A DNA stretch of 64,000 nucleotides from Saururus chinensis (Eukaryota; Streptophyta; Magnoliopsida; Piperales; Saururaceae). How positions within the stretch are numbered: position 1 is the stretch's first letter; each line of letters begins with the position of its first letter. The stretch is from assembly GCA_035235625.1 (NCBI GenBank), contig CP141141.1, forward strand, positions 21,821,968 to 21,885,967. Reading direction: 5' to 3'. The position numbers and the translations under genes were made by a program. Below the pieces are notes generated by a model. That model ran no database searches and had not been told where the DNA came from. It saw nothing but the letters and a program-made list of their open reading frames with translations. Positions 11,659 to 25,360 of this stretch are shown in pieces.

Positions 11659-14600
11659 CATAAGGGTAAGCTCCATGTGAATTTTTGGTTAGTTTTGATA
11701 AGTGGGACCCTATAACGACTGCAAATTTCTGGTATGATTTCTTGCCTCTAATAAAGCTATTTTATGAGTTTTGATGATTTTAAAATTATTCAAGTTAGAT
11801 ATTTAGAGGGTTTTATATGGGTGTGATCGAGCTCGGTGAGACGAGCGTAATGAACCTAAGAATGCACGAAATAGAGGTTGGGAACGAAAGTTACAACCTC
11901 GGGAAGCATGCCACATAGGCGGGACCCACTTTAAAAAAGCGAGATAACCTGCCTATGTGGGGTCTAGTTTCAAAAGGTGCATCGATATGAGTCCATCGGT
12001 ACCAAGAACGTGTGATTCTGACTTTGGGATAAGAAGTTATTGCGTTTTAAAAATTGGAATTGTGTTTTATAGAAATAATAATAAAATAATAGGATTGATG
12101 ACGTCAGCCGAGTCGGCTGTCGTTGCACCGAGCTGAAATGCGCGATCGCGGCCATCCATGTCATGTGATGGTGTGGCCCAGCGCGCAATGTGCCAGCCGC
12201 GCACGAACACGCACTTCAGGCACAAGCCGACCTCGATGCGGTCTAATTAGGATGTGCTACATGTTTGCGAGCGACTGCGAGCGTCTTTCCCTATTCCCGC
12301 ATGCTCGCACGCCATTCCTCTATAAATACTCGTTTTCATTCATTCTTCTAGAAGAGTTTCTGGAGTCGTTCTGAGTCCGTTTCCTTTCATTAAAAAAACG
12401 TTTTTAGCTAATTCGAGAGTGTTCTACGCAATGAAAGCGTTCATTCCTCAAGTTAGTGACCCTATATGGGGAAACGTCCTGGGGCAAGGGGAGGTTCTAT
12501 TTGCTGCCTATGGTCACGTGAAAGGTAAAGTGTCTTCGGGTAAGGGGAGATTTTGTCCATCGCCTACGGGCGTGTTGTGAGAAAAGTGTCCCGTGGAAGG
12601 TTCTGTCTGTAGCTTACGTGCACGGAAAGAGAAAAGTGTTTTGGGTTAAGGGGAGATTTTGTCCGTAGCCTATGAGTACGGAACAAGAGTTTCTGGAGTC
12701 AATCTAAGTCTGTTTTCTTTCGTTTAAGAGCCGTTCTTACCTAAATCGAGCATGCCGAACGTCGTGGCGGGGTTAATTTCCTAGTTGGAGACCTCCAGAA
12801 CCCCAAAAGTGGACATCCAATTTCCTGGTGTCAGGTTTATCTATTTCGAATTCGTGCAGAGAGCGAGGTAGGGGCTTTTATCCTTTCTTAAGGCATGATT
12901 ATAAACATTGGTTGTGTTTTTAACTTATTATTTATATGACTCTCGCATGTTATGCATTAGAGATTATTTTCAAGTTATGATTTATGATTTCTGTAAATAT
13001 ATTCGATCTGTCGAATGGTTAATCATTGAGATAGAATATATTTATATATTGTATATTTATAATGCTATTATGTATATTCAATTAGTCGAATGATTAGCCA
13101 TTGTAAGCATATATGTTTTATATACTGCATGTTTTACGATTGCCTCGTATATGATAGTATAATCGAATGTTTATCCGTGGATTTTGATATAAATTATACA
13201 CATTGGAGCGTGTGAGATAGAGACAAACTAGCTTCGCCATTGTTTTCATTGCAAATGAATACAATATGTTTGAAAGACAGTTTTAGAGGATTCGTCTTTG
13301 TTGAAAGGAGGATTCTCAAGATTATTTTTGAAAATGTGTATAAGCACGGTGATCGAGTCACTGAAGCGGGACAAAGAAGGGGTAGCTGTCTCATTGGAAT
13401 GAGCGACCAATCTTATCTTTGTAGTCGTTGATAGTGACACTCCCATGAACTAGGGTTTTTCAAAAGGATAAACATTGGGATAGAATGTTTTAAAAGAAAA
13501 TAGCCTTTTTGGAGTCTGGGAACTCTAGGATATTTAGATTGAGTCTGGCACTCAAGATTATGAGTCTGGGACTAAAGAGTGTTTTGGTTGTCGGAGCTAT
13601 TGTTGGGCGCCCCGATAGAGCTCCGTTGACTAGTTAAGGGCACAATTAATTCGATTCGTAATCAGATGCATGGTACCTATTTTAGCTTGGTGAGCCCCTA
13701 ACGAAGGGCAAGACCCCTGATTCACCCCTAACGAAGGGCAACTATCAAGGCTACGCGCGCATGGGTAGAGAGTATCATGGGAAGACTCTCTACTCTCTAG
13801 ATCCTAGTGCCCCATGAGCATGGGTGGCTCTTCTATCCACAAGCACGAAATATTTTGAGATGATTTGCAGACGAGTAAGAGGTCGTTGTTTTATACCCGC
13901 AGCAAATTCCTATTAATATATGTCTGGGACATTTGTAGCGATCCGTGAGAGCTTGCAAACCCTAGTAGCATCTTCAATACGTAGGAAGAAGCACTAGGGA
14001 TGGTTTTGGGTGTGAGGCACACCCCATTTTTTATGAAAATTATTATATATGATATGTGTTGCAAAACTATCATATGTTTATTCATGCCTGATAGTAAAAA
14101 CTCCCCTACTAAGTATTTTAAAATACTCACCACCCCCCAGACTTTGTAGGACTCAACAAAGCTTAGTGTGCAGGTAGAAGGGCCTACTCCAAAGTTTTAT
14201 CGATGTGATTTCAAGGATTTCAACCTCACCGAAATGAGTAAGAACTCCTTATTATTTTTCTCTTGTGTGTTTGTACACGGACCGTGGTTCTTGGGGATAT
14301 TATTATTATATTATCATATAAGGCGATCGGCTCCAATCGCGGGCCAGGGTAAACTCCGATATTTTTGTGAAAAGAATTTTTATATGCTTTCAAAAATCCT
14401 GGGGCGCGATAGACCCACTCATCAAGGCATGTAAAATGTTCAACCCTAAATCAATGGCTCAAAATTGATGAGGTTAAATAAATGGATCTTACGTATTAGA
14501 ATGACAACAAATTTAATTAACCCACATCATCAAAGTGGATATTTAAATCTCCATTGGTCTCATTCCTTCTTGTGAACTCCATGAATCCAAATTAAAAAAT

Positions 14601-14729
14601 GTAATTTAAACTGTTGTTTTGAAGGCAAAATTGAATGGTGTGATGAAGGGGAGCCCACACATCCAAATGGGTTCAAATTTTGTTGACCTTGTTTTTTATG
14701 GTGTACTTTCAATTTCCCTTGGTCTTGTC
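11659..14729 (+). repeat. R2 repeat unit 1, split by LTR-B copy 1
   Basis: The two halves, 11659-11710 and 14417-14729, join to match the intact unit 2 at 15978-16383: AAGGGTA(A/G)GCTCCATGTGAA, TTTTGATAAGTG, then CCCACTCATCAAGG, TCAATGGCTCAAAATTGATG, CCATTGGTCTCA and GAGCCCACACATCCAAAT. LTR-B copy 1 separates them. The right end is in turn broken by LTR-A copy 1. Confidence 0.85.
11711..14411 (+). mobile_element. LTR-B copy 1, solo LTR (2.7 kb) with GACCC target duplication
   Basis: It is bounded by perfect 5-bp duplications GACCC at 11706-11710 and 14412-14416. Ends are TATAACGACT and GGGGCGCGATA, which look like TGTAACGAC and GGGGCGTGACA after G-to-A and C-to-T changes. It matches LTR-B copy 2 (46294-48243), for example GGAAGCATGCC, GGCGGGACCCAC and GAGTCCATCGGTA. 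Several diverged units of a GGGGAG(A/G)TT(C/T)TGTC motif occur at about 12470-12690. No internal region is attached. Confidence 0.88.
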
Positions 14730-15968
14730 TAAGAGTTTAATATCTGTGTAATTAACCTAGCAGATCACTAGATTGCTCTTAAAACTAATACTTTGACAAG
14801 TAAGAATTAAGAGTTTTAGCCTCTTTTGCACATAATTTTTTTTAATAAGAATTAACCTTATATCCTCTCAAATGCCATGATAAATCAATCAACCGTCATT
14901 CAATCCACACATGAACACAACAATTTCTGTTAAACCAAATGGAACCAAATCAATGCACTAGAAACCAAGATTTTATATGGACACAAGTAAACCACCAACC
15001 TTGTTTAGACATTCACACAAACTCCTCTTATTTAGATCATTGTTGATGGTCTTCCAGTCTTCTCTAAGCACTTGAAACTTTCTCCTCCTTTTCTTGTCTT
15101 TGTCTCATTCTAGTATTCAATAAGTACATCTTGTTCTCTTGACTTTGGCCTTGTGGAAATCTTCAATCTCTCATTGAATATACGTTGTAACACCTCTTAG
15201 AAATATCTGTGCATAAACTCTTTTAGTTGTGCATTGTCTTCTTCAATTCACCATGGATCTTCAACTCAAATCTCTATGTAAATTCTCCTTTGGAAAAGAA
15301 TAAACAAATGTGTAAACCCTTCTTCTTTTTTCTCCTCTAGGTTTTTCTCTCCTAAATTTCATGATTTTATATCTCTTATATAGCTCCTTAAGTTGGTTTA
15401 GGATTTGTACTTGAATAAGGAATGAAATTGAAATAAGAATGTCATAATTAAGGTAATTAGTCCTTGAAATGATTGATCGTTCTAAATAGATCAATCGATT
15501 ATTGTTGTTAACGTGCCCAATACTTCAAGCTATCAGTCAATTGTGAGAGCGATCAATTGATAATTCTTAGCTTCGTTTTCCACTAGGGTGAATCAAAGTA
15601 CAATCAATCATTTTTGTTTTTGTTATTTGCAGTGATCGATCGTTCTATCCATAAATATACCTTTTTGCCCTTTTTACCCTAAATCTTTCTTAAACCACAT
15701 AAATTACTTTTGAAACCTATCAAAGTGATTTTTGTATGCAAATGTGATCTAAATAAGCTTCAAAACTATTCAACATTCTTCAGTCTTTTTCCTTGAATAA
15801 TAAGAACATGTTTATTCCTATTTTTCAAGTCTATCAATTCTAAATCTGACTCGACCACAACAAATTCAAATCAGATTCTAAGACTCAATACATATACATA
15901 GTTTCTTGACATAATTTTGATAATGAAATCAGCCAATAAATTAGACATATGGTACATATGTTCTAACA
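14730..15968 (-). mobile_element. LTR-A copy 1, solo copia-like LTR (1.24 kb)
   Basis: On the plus strand it starts TAAGAGTTTAATATC (family TGAGAGTTTAATATCC) and ends ATGTTCTAACA. The flanks TTGTC (14725-14729) and CCGTC (15969-15973) are a target duplication differing by two C/T transitions. Primer-site and polypurine evidence in other copies shows that the element reads on the minus strand. It contains GATCGATC-type clusters around 15470-15640. It interrupts the R2 array: R2 sequence continues on both sides. Confidence 0.85.
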
Positions 15969-15973
15969 CCGTC

Positions 15974-16475
15974 CTTCACAAATATTGGCAAGACCCACAT
16001 CTAGAAAATCAACCACATTGAAGCTTGTTTGAGGTTCCATAAGGGTAGGCTCCATGTGAATTTTTGTTCAATTTTGATAAGTGAGTCCCACTCATCAAGG
16101 TGGGTCAATTTTTTAACCCTAAATCAATGGCTCAAAATTGATGTGGTTAAATGAATAGGTCTTACATATTAGAATGATAGCAAATTTAGTTAATCCACAT
16201 AATGAAAGTCGATCCTTAAAACTCCATTGGTCTCACACCTTTTTGTGACCTCCATGAATCCAAATTAAAAAATATAATTTCAACCGTGGTGTGATGAAGG
16301 GAGCCCACACATCCAAATAGGCCCAATTTTTGTCGACCCCTATTTTTTATGGTATGCTTTAATTTCCCTCACTCTCATCCTCTACAAATATTGGCAAGAC
16401 CCACATATAAAAAATCAACCTCACTTAAGCTTGCATGAGGGTTGACCTTATGCTAATTTTTTCCTCTATATATAG
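15974..16475 (+). repeat. R2 repeat, intact unit 2 plus start of unit 3
   Basis: Unit 2 runs from ACAAATATTGGCAAGACCCA at 15978 to 16383, and the same start recurs at 16384, giving a 406-bp direct tandem period. Unit 2 keeps an uninterrupted GATAAGTGAGTCCCACTCATC, the empty version of the site where LTR-B copy 1 landed in unit 1. Unit 3 fades after about 90 bases. Confidence 0.85.
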
Positions 16476-19296
16476 ATGGAAAAAGATTGTATGATTGAGA
16501 TCCAACGACAAAGGGGGCAGAAACCAATCTACCCCTGAGTAATAACCTCCATCAGATCAAAATCTGATGGAAGATGATGCCTCAACTCATGTCAACGAGC
16601 GTGACCCTAAGCTCATCCAAACGGGATAACATATATATTAACTTTTTCATGCGCGTGCACACACACACACACACACAGATATATATATAAAACAAATTTT
16701 ATGGTTTTCACTCTTAATTTCTATTTTATCTATATTTTATATTCTTATGCCTTTAAAATATAAATTTGAATTGCAATGTGATTTGAAGGTATTTTAATAA
16801 AATTATTTACTTAGATTCTTTTATACGGTTATACTAGTTGTTGATACAACCTTATTACGCTATGTTAGATTTAACTTTGTAAGATAATATCATTCATTCT
16901 CGAACTCGGATTCACATGCTCTTCATATAATTTAAAAACTCTCAATGAACTCTATTAAATGAGATCCTACATGACTATATTTTCTCTATCATTCTTGTGG
17001 GTCTTACACATATAACATACTTCTTGATAATATTTTTTTATTTTTGCTTATATTACACATGTTCACATTTGTGCATTTTTCATGCCGTGAAAAACTCCAT
17101 ATGAACTCTATCAAATGAGATCCACCACCAAATTGGTTGTGAAAATGAACAGTGCCCTCCACGTTAGTCATTAAAATGAGTAGCACGCTCCACAAAAATG
17201 AAGTCCTTTGCGACCATTGTCTTTGCCGGCCAATGACCTAATTTATTAGCCTATGAGATTTAGATTCGTAGTTGCCTACTATGAGTGTATATAGGTTAGT
17301 ATATAGCTTACAACTATATGTGCAAGGAGAAAAAATTACTTTATAGTTTATTAGGAGACTAAGAGAGAAAAGGAGAAGAAAATCTGCAGGATAAAATCTT
17401 ATCAATTAAGGACTTCTATGTAAGATTAACCTATGACCTAATATTTTTCTTGTAATATTTGAACTCATAGTTGTTGAGTACAAGTATATTTAGATTGGTA
17501 TAGTACAAAAATCAATTGTCACAGTTGGTATTTTATATAGTAGTTTATATTTTTTCATTTTTCTTAACTAAATTATATTTACATGCACAATATGTAGACA
17601 TTTTGTCTAGTATATATATTCCGGTCATTGTTTATCAGGAACCTATTATTTTTTGTTTGGATCATCAAAAATCAATGAATCATACAAGTTACAACCAAGG
17701 CATGAAAGCATCAGCAAAATGGGTGACTAAGCTATTGTACATCTTCCTTGTGGGAAGCATTTCTATGTTCTCTACTAACAGTAAGCCTAGCGTAAGGAAC
17801 GCATGTCAGCCATCCATCTAGAAAATCAATGTCGATGCACATGCTAACACACGTTAACATGCGCTCGCCTGCACACCATTGAGTTCAAATATAAGTGGCT
17901 CCCATTCATTCCTTACTCAAGGCTCAATGTTAATAAAGAGCCTAGAAAATGCTTCCCTCCTTGTGAGGCCCTCTTCTCGTTAACTCTACACTCTAGAGTC
18001 AGTCCAAAAATATGTAATCAATGCCCACGCCCACTTCTTTTCCTTCACAGATACATTATTCTTCGCCTTTGCCTGCGGTTTGGACTCTTAACACTTTTGA
18101 AATTTCAAACTAATCAGATGGGTTAGACCTAATGGGTTAGACCTAGCTTATCGGATCGGCCTAGACCCTTGGACCCCAATTGTTAAATGGGCCTAACATA
18201 AAATATATATTTTTTGTTACTCAACATTAATTACAAGTTTATTAGGATTATTAATTACTAAAAGACTAATGCAATTAATTAATACAGGACTAATTTAATT
18301 AATTAAGAATATGTTTATTCTCCATGTTATGTTGAACTCTTAAAATCCTGCTTCATTGTTCCTGACATTAATTAAAAATTTATTAGAATTACTATTACTT
18401 ATACCTAAAGAACTATGGGTAATATAGTAAATTATATGGTAGTATTATATCATATCATATTACTATATCAAAATACAAGGTATACGATTGGTTTATATTT
18501 TTATTTTTACACTAATTTTTAATATTAAAATTTTGGTCCAAAACTATTTGAATGGAGTTGACTCATAGTTTTAACAGAGTCAAAATATAGTTATATGTCT
18601 AATTTTGAAGATTTTATACTAAAATATTATGCTAAAATTAAATAATAGAATTTTTTTTATTTGATTGGAAATAAAATTGAAAAAAAAAGTGCAATTTTAA
18701 CATTATTTTCAACAATTAAATATATAATATAAATAAAGTTAATATATTCAACTTAGGATAATATTCGAAATAATTGAGTATAAATTTTACAAAAAACCTT
18801 CTTAGAGTTACAACTCACTACGATTATGGGAAATGGGCCGTGAGACCATACCATGATTTGACAACCCATTTGACAGAGTTGTAGTGAGCTTTGATCTAGC
18901 TAGCCCTTCTCAATTTTATAATTACATGATATAAATTTTGGAACAAATGTATTATAGATGAGGAAGTCTAGGAGTTTGATGAGTGATAACGTTTGAATTG
19001 GGGTGTGTTTCATGGAGGAAATGGAGTCAATCATGAAATTTGGCTATTTTTAAGTCATCATAAAGTTTTGACTTAGAAAGCTAAGAAGTGAAGTCAACTT
19101 GGGGGTTTTTATAGCCAAATTAAAGTTTTAAAACTATGCTAATTTTTGTTATTATCTATATATTACACTATTAGTAGGATTTGAGTTATAATTGATTTGT
19201 AGGAGAGTCCAACATAAATTGGAGTCCTAAGTAAAATAGATGTTTACATATGTCCATTATTAAAACGACACTCCATTGGGCTTCTTTCTTATATAA
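16476..19296. repeat. Repeat-rich intergenic DNA including a third R1 copy (16720-17335)
   Basis: A (CA)n/(TA)n microsatellite lies at about 16657-16690. The segment 16720-17335 matches the R1 unit (TTACTTAGATTCTTTTA, TATCAAATGAGATCCACCA, CCATTGTCTTTGCC, GTTGCCTACTA), and a further fragment follows near 17400-17510. No supported gene was found from 17520 to 19296; a 101-residue frame at 17516-17821 has no recognisable family. Confidence 0.6.
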
Positions 19297-19495
19297 TCTC
19301 TTCGTCCCACATTAATAGCTTCATTTGCCAAAAAAAATGTCCCATATTAATAGCTTCATTTTGTTCAATTTAAGTAGTTGAGTACTTAAAAAAGAGTATC
19401 ATAAGCTTATTTTATATTTTCTTATATGTGAATTCTACCATTTACTAAACTTAATTATTTTTCCAAATATAACTATTAATAAGGGACAGAGGAAA
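19297..19495. mobile_element. Stowaway-like MITE
   Basis: The left end CTCTTCGTCCCACATTAATAG pairs with the right end CTATTAATAAGGGACAGAGG, giving inverted termini of about 20-25 bp that resemble Stowaway (Tc1/mariner-type) termini CTCCCTCCGTCCC. Total length is about 200 bp. The left arm is duplicated in tandem: GTCCCA(C/T)ATTAATAGCTTCATTT occurs twice about 34 bp apart. TA duplication is compatible but not decisive. Confidence 0.7.
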
Positions 19496-22400
19496 TATTA
19501 GCAGCAATTCCCCTTCAACACCGTATCAGCTCTAAATTGCATTTGATATGTCACGCCCCGGCACCCGCCAACCCGAGCCGAACGCTGTCCAAGGGAAGGT
19601 CGATGCGTGCACACGACGAAGTAGTATTCGGTGCTGAAAACTTAACCCCTAAAATGGGTAATTTATAATGGAGTAGTGCACATAAGCTTTATACAAGAGA
19701 GGATGAGAAAAATAAAGGACCACAATCTAAATATTAGTCTACACAATACCCATACACTTAGTTCACATAGCCCTCTCATGGCTTAAGTAATAGAGTCTAA
19801 GCCCATATAGGCTAACAACAGTTTAAGCCAAACTTGACTAGTATAGTATAAAATATAACCAAATAGACATAAAACTCAACATAACAAGCAATGTAAATGA
19901 TCATGGAGCACAAGATCTCTACATATAAAGCCCCTCCTATGCTAGATCATCACCCACCCACTCCTCATAAAGTGAATCCTGACCACCTGCATGTCACGCC
20001 ATACAGCCCCAAAACAAAAATACGAGAAAGAGGGGTGAGCAACAAACTCAGCAAGGTTTTTTTAAAATTGCGGAAGGAAAATCCAAAAGACATCACCGTA
20101 AATAACATAAGGTTCATCACATCATCACACCCATTTGTCATGGGATAATCCACATAACATGTGCATTTATATCATGACTTACCATACTATGTGACATATC
20201 ATAACATCACATCATTCAAGTTACCTGCTTAACATGTTATCACCCATCACATCTCATCATAAATGTTATATGCCTATTATATGCCTCTTGCACATAATGG
20301 ATTCAACCTAACACACATTCACCACACACCACATGTGTAACATAATCACATCTTGCATGAGTGACTTTCCAACATAATCATATCATACACAATCTATTCT
20401 CAATGCAAACATTCACCTTGCATAAAAAGTGTCTCAAACACACTATCCTTCACAATACGCGAGTTAATCCATACAAAAGCTCCATCATCGCTACACATCC
20501 ATTGTGTAATTGAGCATAATATCACATACGCATGTGTAACATCCCCGATTTTATTATAATTTTTTGGCAATTTTATGCAATGTTCTATAATTCTCTACAA
20601 TGTTCTGCAGTTTTCTGCTCGTATTTTCAATGAAGAAATTTGATGCTTTGGCATATCTGTATTTGTAATATTCGCGACCGTAAGAGTCGGGAGTGGTGTT
20701 TAGTCGCAGGTCATGGGCCTCGACGCATCACAGAAATTTTCGGTGCAAAAATCGGATGAGACACAGGAGAATAGAAACGAGAAGAAAGGATGAAAGCGGG
20801 TGCAGCCCTTCACTGTGTGAGGATGAGGCGACGCCGTCACCGCCTCCCTGGCTTGGCTCCGCCAGCCACCACCGATCTTTTCCCCCTTTCTCCGGTTTCG
20901 GCCTGTAACCCCATTTTTGAAAATTTTCCACCCGTTCCGCCACCGGCTACATGGCCTCCATTTCGCAGCCCCAATTCCACCCCGACCAATGTGGTCTCTA
21001 GCCACTACCGTCCCAGCCTCCCCTCCACCCGCCGCCGCTCTTTTCCTCCCTTCCCATTTCGATCGGTGAACTGCTATTGTTTCCAATTAGCCATAGCTGT
21101 CATTTGCATGGCCGCCAGCCCGCCGTTATGGCTCTGCCCCAGCCATGACCACCTCCTCACACCTCCTTCCCGGCCTCCCCGCTCTCCTCCGTCGCCCTGA
21201 GGTAAGATTGGCTCTGTCTCTTTTAGTTTTTTATTTTATTTCGGTGTTCTATCTACTGCAACTTGCGGTGGTGCCGCCGATCGCAGGCCACCATTGTCCA
21301 GCCTTTGGCTTTTCCCCCGGCCAGGCGACGGCAAGGCCACCGCCCTAGACTAAACCGCCACCTTGCCCACCCCGTCACCCATCCTTCCTCCATTTTCAGA
21401 TCCGGGTAGATATTTTCCCCTCTCTTTTTTGGTTATTTTTTTTGTCTTTTTGTAGCTGTGAGTAACTGGAGGAGCTTCAGCTCACAGTCGTCGGTTCCAT
21501 CTTTGTCCGATGACAGCAGTTAACAACACTCGTGCCTATTCTCCTCTCCTTTAGGCCCCATCGCTCCGCTCAGTCCAAAACACAAAGACCTTGCCTTGTT
21601 TCAGTCTAGTGGTGTCGATTCACCAACGCTAGATTCCATACGAACTCCAATCAGTGTCCATCCAACTCGCCGCAGTGTGCGATTGCTGGGTCACCACCGT
21701 ATTCCAAGTCTGGCCTCCAGCCCCGTCTTGCCGTTCATGGCCCTACGATGCGTGTCTGCCGCCCCAACTCGGCACCCTGTCGCCCCAGTTAAATCAGGTT
21801 TCTTCGTTTCTTTGACTGGCTGTTCTGCCGCCCAACATCGGCTAGATGACAGTTGCGGATGTCAACTTGACCCAATAACTGCAAGGGGTCGTTGCTCCCG
21901 GCCTCCTTTGCATGTCTTCTGCACACACCAAATGCCCCTAAACTTTGGGGTACACCTCTAAATGTTGTCGAGTGACCCACCCCAGCCTAAGGTCAACCTG
22001 GTGTCCCGCTTGACGTTGCGTGGACTTGGGCCATATGTCCGATCGACGTGGGCTTTGCCCCGGCCTAGTGACATTAAGGGCCAATAATTTTGACTCAATT
22101 CTAGCTCTGCACCCCACTTTTGTTACGCATGACCCAAAACCTACGGGAAAGAGTTCCTGAATTCTGATTCTTCTAAGGGGAAGTATCATTGTAAGCTATT
22201 AGACTCAGCCCATCGAAGGTTCGATTGATGTCGTGCCTATATCCTCCATCGTAAGCCATGCTTAATGCATGATCATTCGAACGATGTTTTGATTGTGGGT
22301 AGTATTTAGAATTGTTGCTACCTTTGTTGGCCACACTCTCTGACGCTTAATGCTCTCAAGTTTGTATAGGGGACCGCTGCTAGCGAACCTCACCCCTTTC

Positions 22401-23876
22401 GTGACCGACCACCCTAACCCCTAAAAGACCACCCTTTTTAGGGTTTGGCTATGACCAAATGTACATGTGTTGTTTAATAGCCGATTCCACTCATGAGTGG
22501 TTGGATCCGGCTTCCACCAGCCTAGTCATTTTGGAACCCATTGATAACCTACCCTTCCCTAGGGTTTCCACGTGCAACACAGTTTTGGCTAAAGGCACCA
22601 CCTTTGCGGCGTATGACAATGGAACAACTCTGTCACTAGGGCCATTAAAGCCCTCCTTTGTCTCCCTTATGTCTGTGAGTACACAACCAAGTCCTCCACC
22701 ATGTTGAAAGACTTCTACAATGCAGAATTGTTACCGTTGGATGTTGTATGCGGTCTACTTTAAGGTTTGTGGCCAACAACTATTTTAAACCGTTTGTCGA
22801 CCTCCAATTAGTCACCTCCTATTATGTGGTCGCTTTTGCTATTTCTTATGGCACGACCTTGTGTTTGGATGCCTTAGTGCGTCCAAACCTTTGGCTTCGA
22901 GTGAAATTAATCGAACTTTATTAAGATTAATTCCAGTGTCTATGAAAATCCTCAGGACACTACAACTGTCTCAGTGCGATGCTTTTAGCCGCCTATTCAG
23001 CTATCGACGCCGCCACCATTGTTTGCTCACCATCAAACTCCTGTGGATTATGAGGTATGGGACCTTGAACTTGTAATTTCATTATAGCATGCCTTGATTG
23101 TGTAGTAGCATGCTAGGAGTTTATAACTTAATATTTTGCATGATTATGCTGATTATAAAAGCATGTTGTATGTATGTGAATTGTGTGCGTATGTTAGTGA
23201 AGACTAAGGGCACGTAGTAAGTTGCTATGAATCATATGTATGTGACTAGAGTGTGTGATCTTCGTTGTGGACTGGTGGTTTGTGATTGATGGGCACAAGT
23301 AGAAGTGTTTGATTGTGAGTTTGGCGAAGGGGTACTTTGTAAGCTATGATGTAGAAACTGTGATTGTATGTCGGGCGAGTAAGACAAGATTGAAAGACGA
23401 ATGTTAGATTTGATGAGATTGGAGAATTTGTTCAGTCTGAGTCAAATGCACGTTAGAGCGACAAGTAGGAGACGTGGGGGATGCGAGGAATTGAAGACTT
23501 AACATTCGGAGCACTTTGGGGGATTGTGAGTTAGTAATAGATAACAACATAATTGTACATGCATAATGTACGTAATATGAATCGTAACAAAAGAATAATG
23601 AGTAAGGAATTAGTAAGGGTTTAATAATGGGACTTAGGTCTAAAGGGTATCATTTGAGGAGTTCGAGTAAGATGATTCAGTTTTAAGGCGGTTGGTGTAA
23701 GATGTAAGGCCGTAAGTGTATGATGGTAAGATTATTAGTATGAAATTCGAGTTTAAGTAAGGTTGTGCTAAGATTTGTAAGATTGTAAGTGTAAGGTGGG
23801 GGAATTCGAGTTATAAGTAACTTAAACTAAAGTAGCTAGAATTATCCTAATACTAATTTAGTAACAAATCAACACC

Positions 23877-25302
23877 GTCCCCGGCAATGGCGCCAAAAAA
23901 CTTGATCGTTTATAATTAAACCTTTTGCAAGTGTACAATGTAATTGTACTAAGATAAGTATTGAAGGGTTGTCGAACCTTAGGGACGAATGAATTATTAC
24001 TAAATCTAAAGAGAAATTTGTTGATTAAAAACTAGAAAGAACTTAAACTTAAATTAAGAAAAAGAAAGGAATCAACTAGTTTAAAAGCAAGAGATTAATA
24101 TGATGGAATTTACTTAGGAAATCGAATCCACTATGAAATCATAACAATTCCTTAACCATTAATCTAAATCTAGTGTGAATATGAACAAATATTTACAGCT
24201 ACAAGCTAGAATTACTTCAGAAAGAATCATTAATTAAATTCATGGCATGAACTATCTTCGACAATAGCACGAATCATCTACACTAAACTAGTTATAGGCA
24301 TGACCCGTCTAATCTTAGTATAACTCATCCAATTCATTAATTATCTAAACATTAATACTATTGCATGGCCATCTCATCTAAATCACATAAATTAGAATTG
24401 ATGCAAATATCAAAACCACATCAATCTATCATCTACAAGACAATAAATCAACATAGATTTGAATAAACATGAAAAGCTCTTCCATTAAAAAGGAAATCCT
24501 TATCATATAATTGTCATAATTCACAACTGAGATCTAAATTAAAAAGAAAAAAAATTGAAACTTATCTATATCTTAATCAACTCCTAAGTAAAAGAAAAGT
24601 CTAGCCTTCCATTGTAGTAGAAAGCACTTGAATCTTCATTGAAAGGTTTGAGTTCTTCTCCATCTTCTTCTTCCTTTTTCTCTCCAAAAAATCTACTAGC
24701 TAACCTCTAATTTTGAGCCAAATATGTCTTTATATAGACATAAGAACCGTAGGAAGAAGTTGTATATGAAAAGGAATCGAAATTAGCTTAAACTAGGAAA
24801 CTGCGCATTATCCCATTCGAACGCCCTGCATGCCCGTTCGAACTCCTATACTGCATTTTTCTCCACAATCACGTTATCCCGTTTGATCCTTAAAAACGGC
24901 CCGTGCGAACGGCTACACTATTTCTGCAATCTGGATAGTTTTTCTAGACAATCCATTTTCTGTTCATTAAGCTATTTCTTTCATGTCCATATTAATTTCC
25001 AACATGTTTATAACTCTGAAAAGTTGTCCAAATGACTTTAAAGCATGTCAAGACTATTTATTCCAAACATCGTCCAAGTACTTTGATAAGCACATTTTAC
25101 CTACAAAACATAAAAATATCACATTTTAGATATGTAGAATATAATTAAGATCCCAACTTAATTCAAATACATCCTAAAACTACTAATAACTCCCAAAATT
25201 AATTAATAATAAATCTAAAATATTAATATCTATCTTAATCTATATAAACCATAATTAACTCTAAATTAACCTAATATATACTAGCAAATAAGGTAAAAAA
25301 GC

Positions 25303-25349
<47 letters not shown>

Positions 25350-25360
25350 CATACTTATCA
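23877..25360 (-). mobile_element. LTR-E: Tat/Athila-type gypsy LTR with attached primer site
   Basis: On the plus strand the LTR spans 23903-25360, beginning TGATCG and ending CTTATCA. Left of it, after AAAAACT, lies GTCCCCGGCAATGGCGCCA (23877-23895). Its complement TGGCGCCATTGCCGGGGAC is the primer site for tRNA-Asp used by Tat, Ogre and Athila gypsy elements, so the element reads on the minus strand and this is its 5' LTR with a short internal remnant. A (TA)n tract lies at 25308-25348. LTR-C copy 2 lacks this insertion in the matching interval. Confidence 0.85.

Noticed and set aside
11335..11715. Open frame with YIYIYI and ERERER peptide
   Set aside because: It is created by (TA)n and (GA)n microsatellites.
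17516..17821. 101-codon frame with hydrophobic start (possible small secreted peptide)
   Set aside because: No recognised family, no splice or promoter support, and AT-rich codon use like the surrounding non-coding DNA.
20693..21348. Proline/serine-rich open frames on both strands
   Set aside because: They lie in the C-rich part of an LTR, overlap on both strands and match no family I know.
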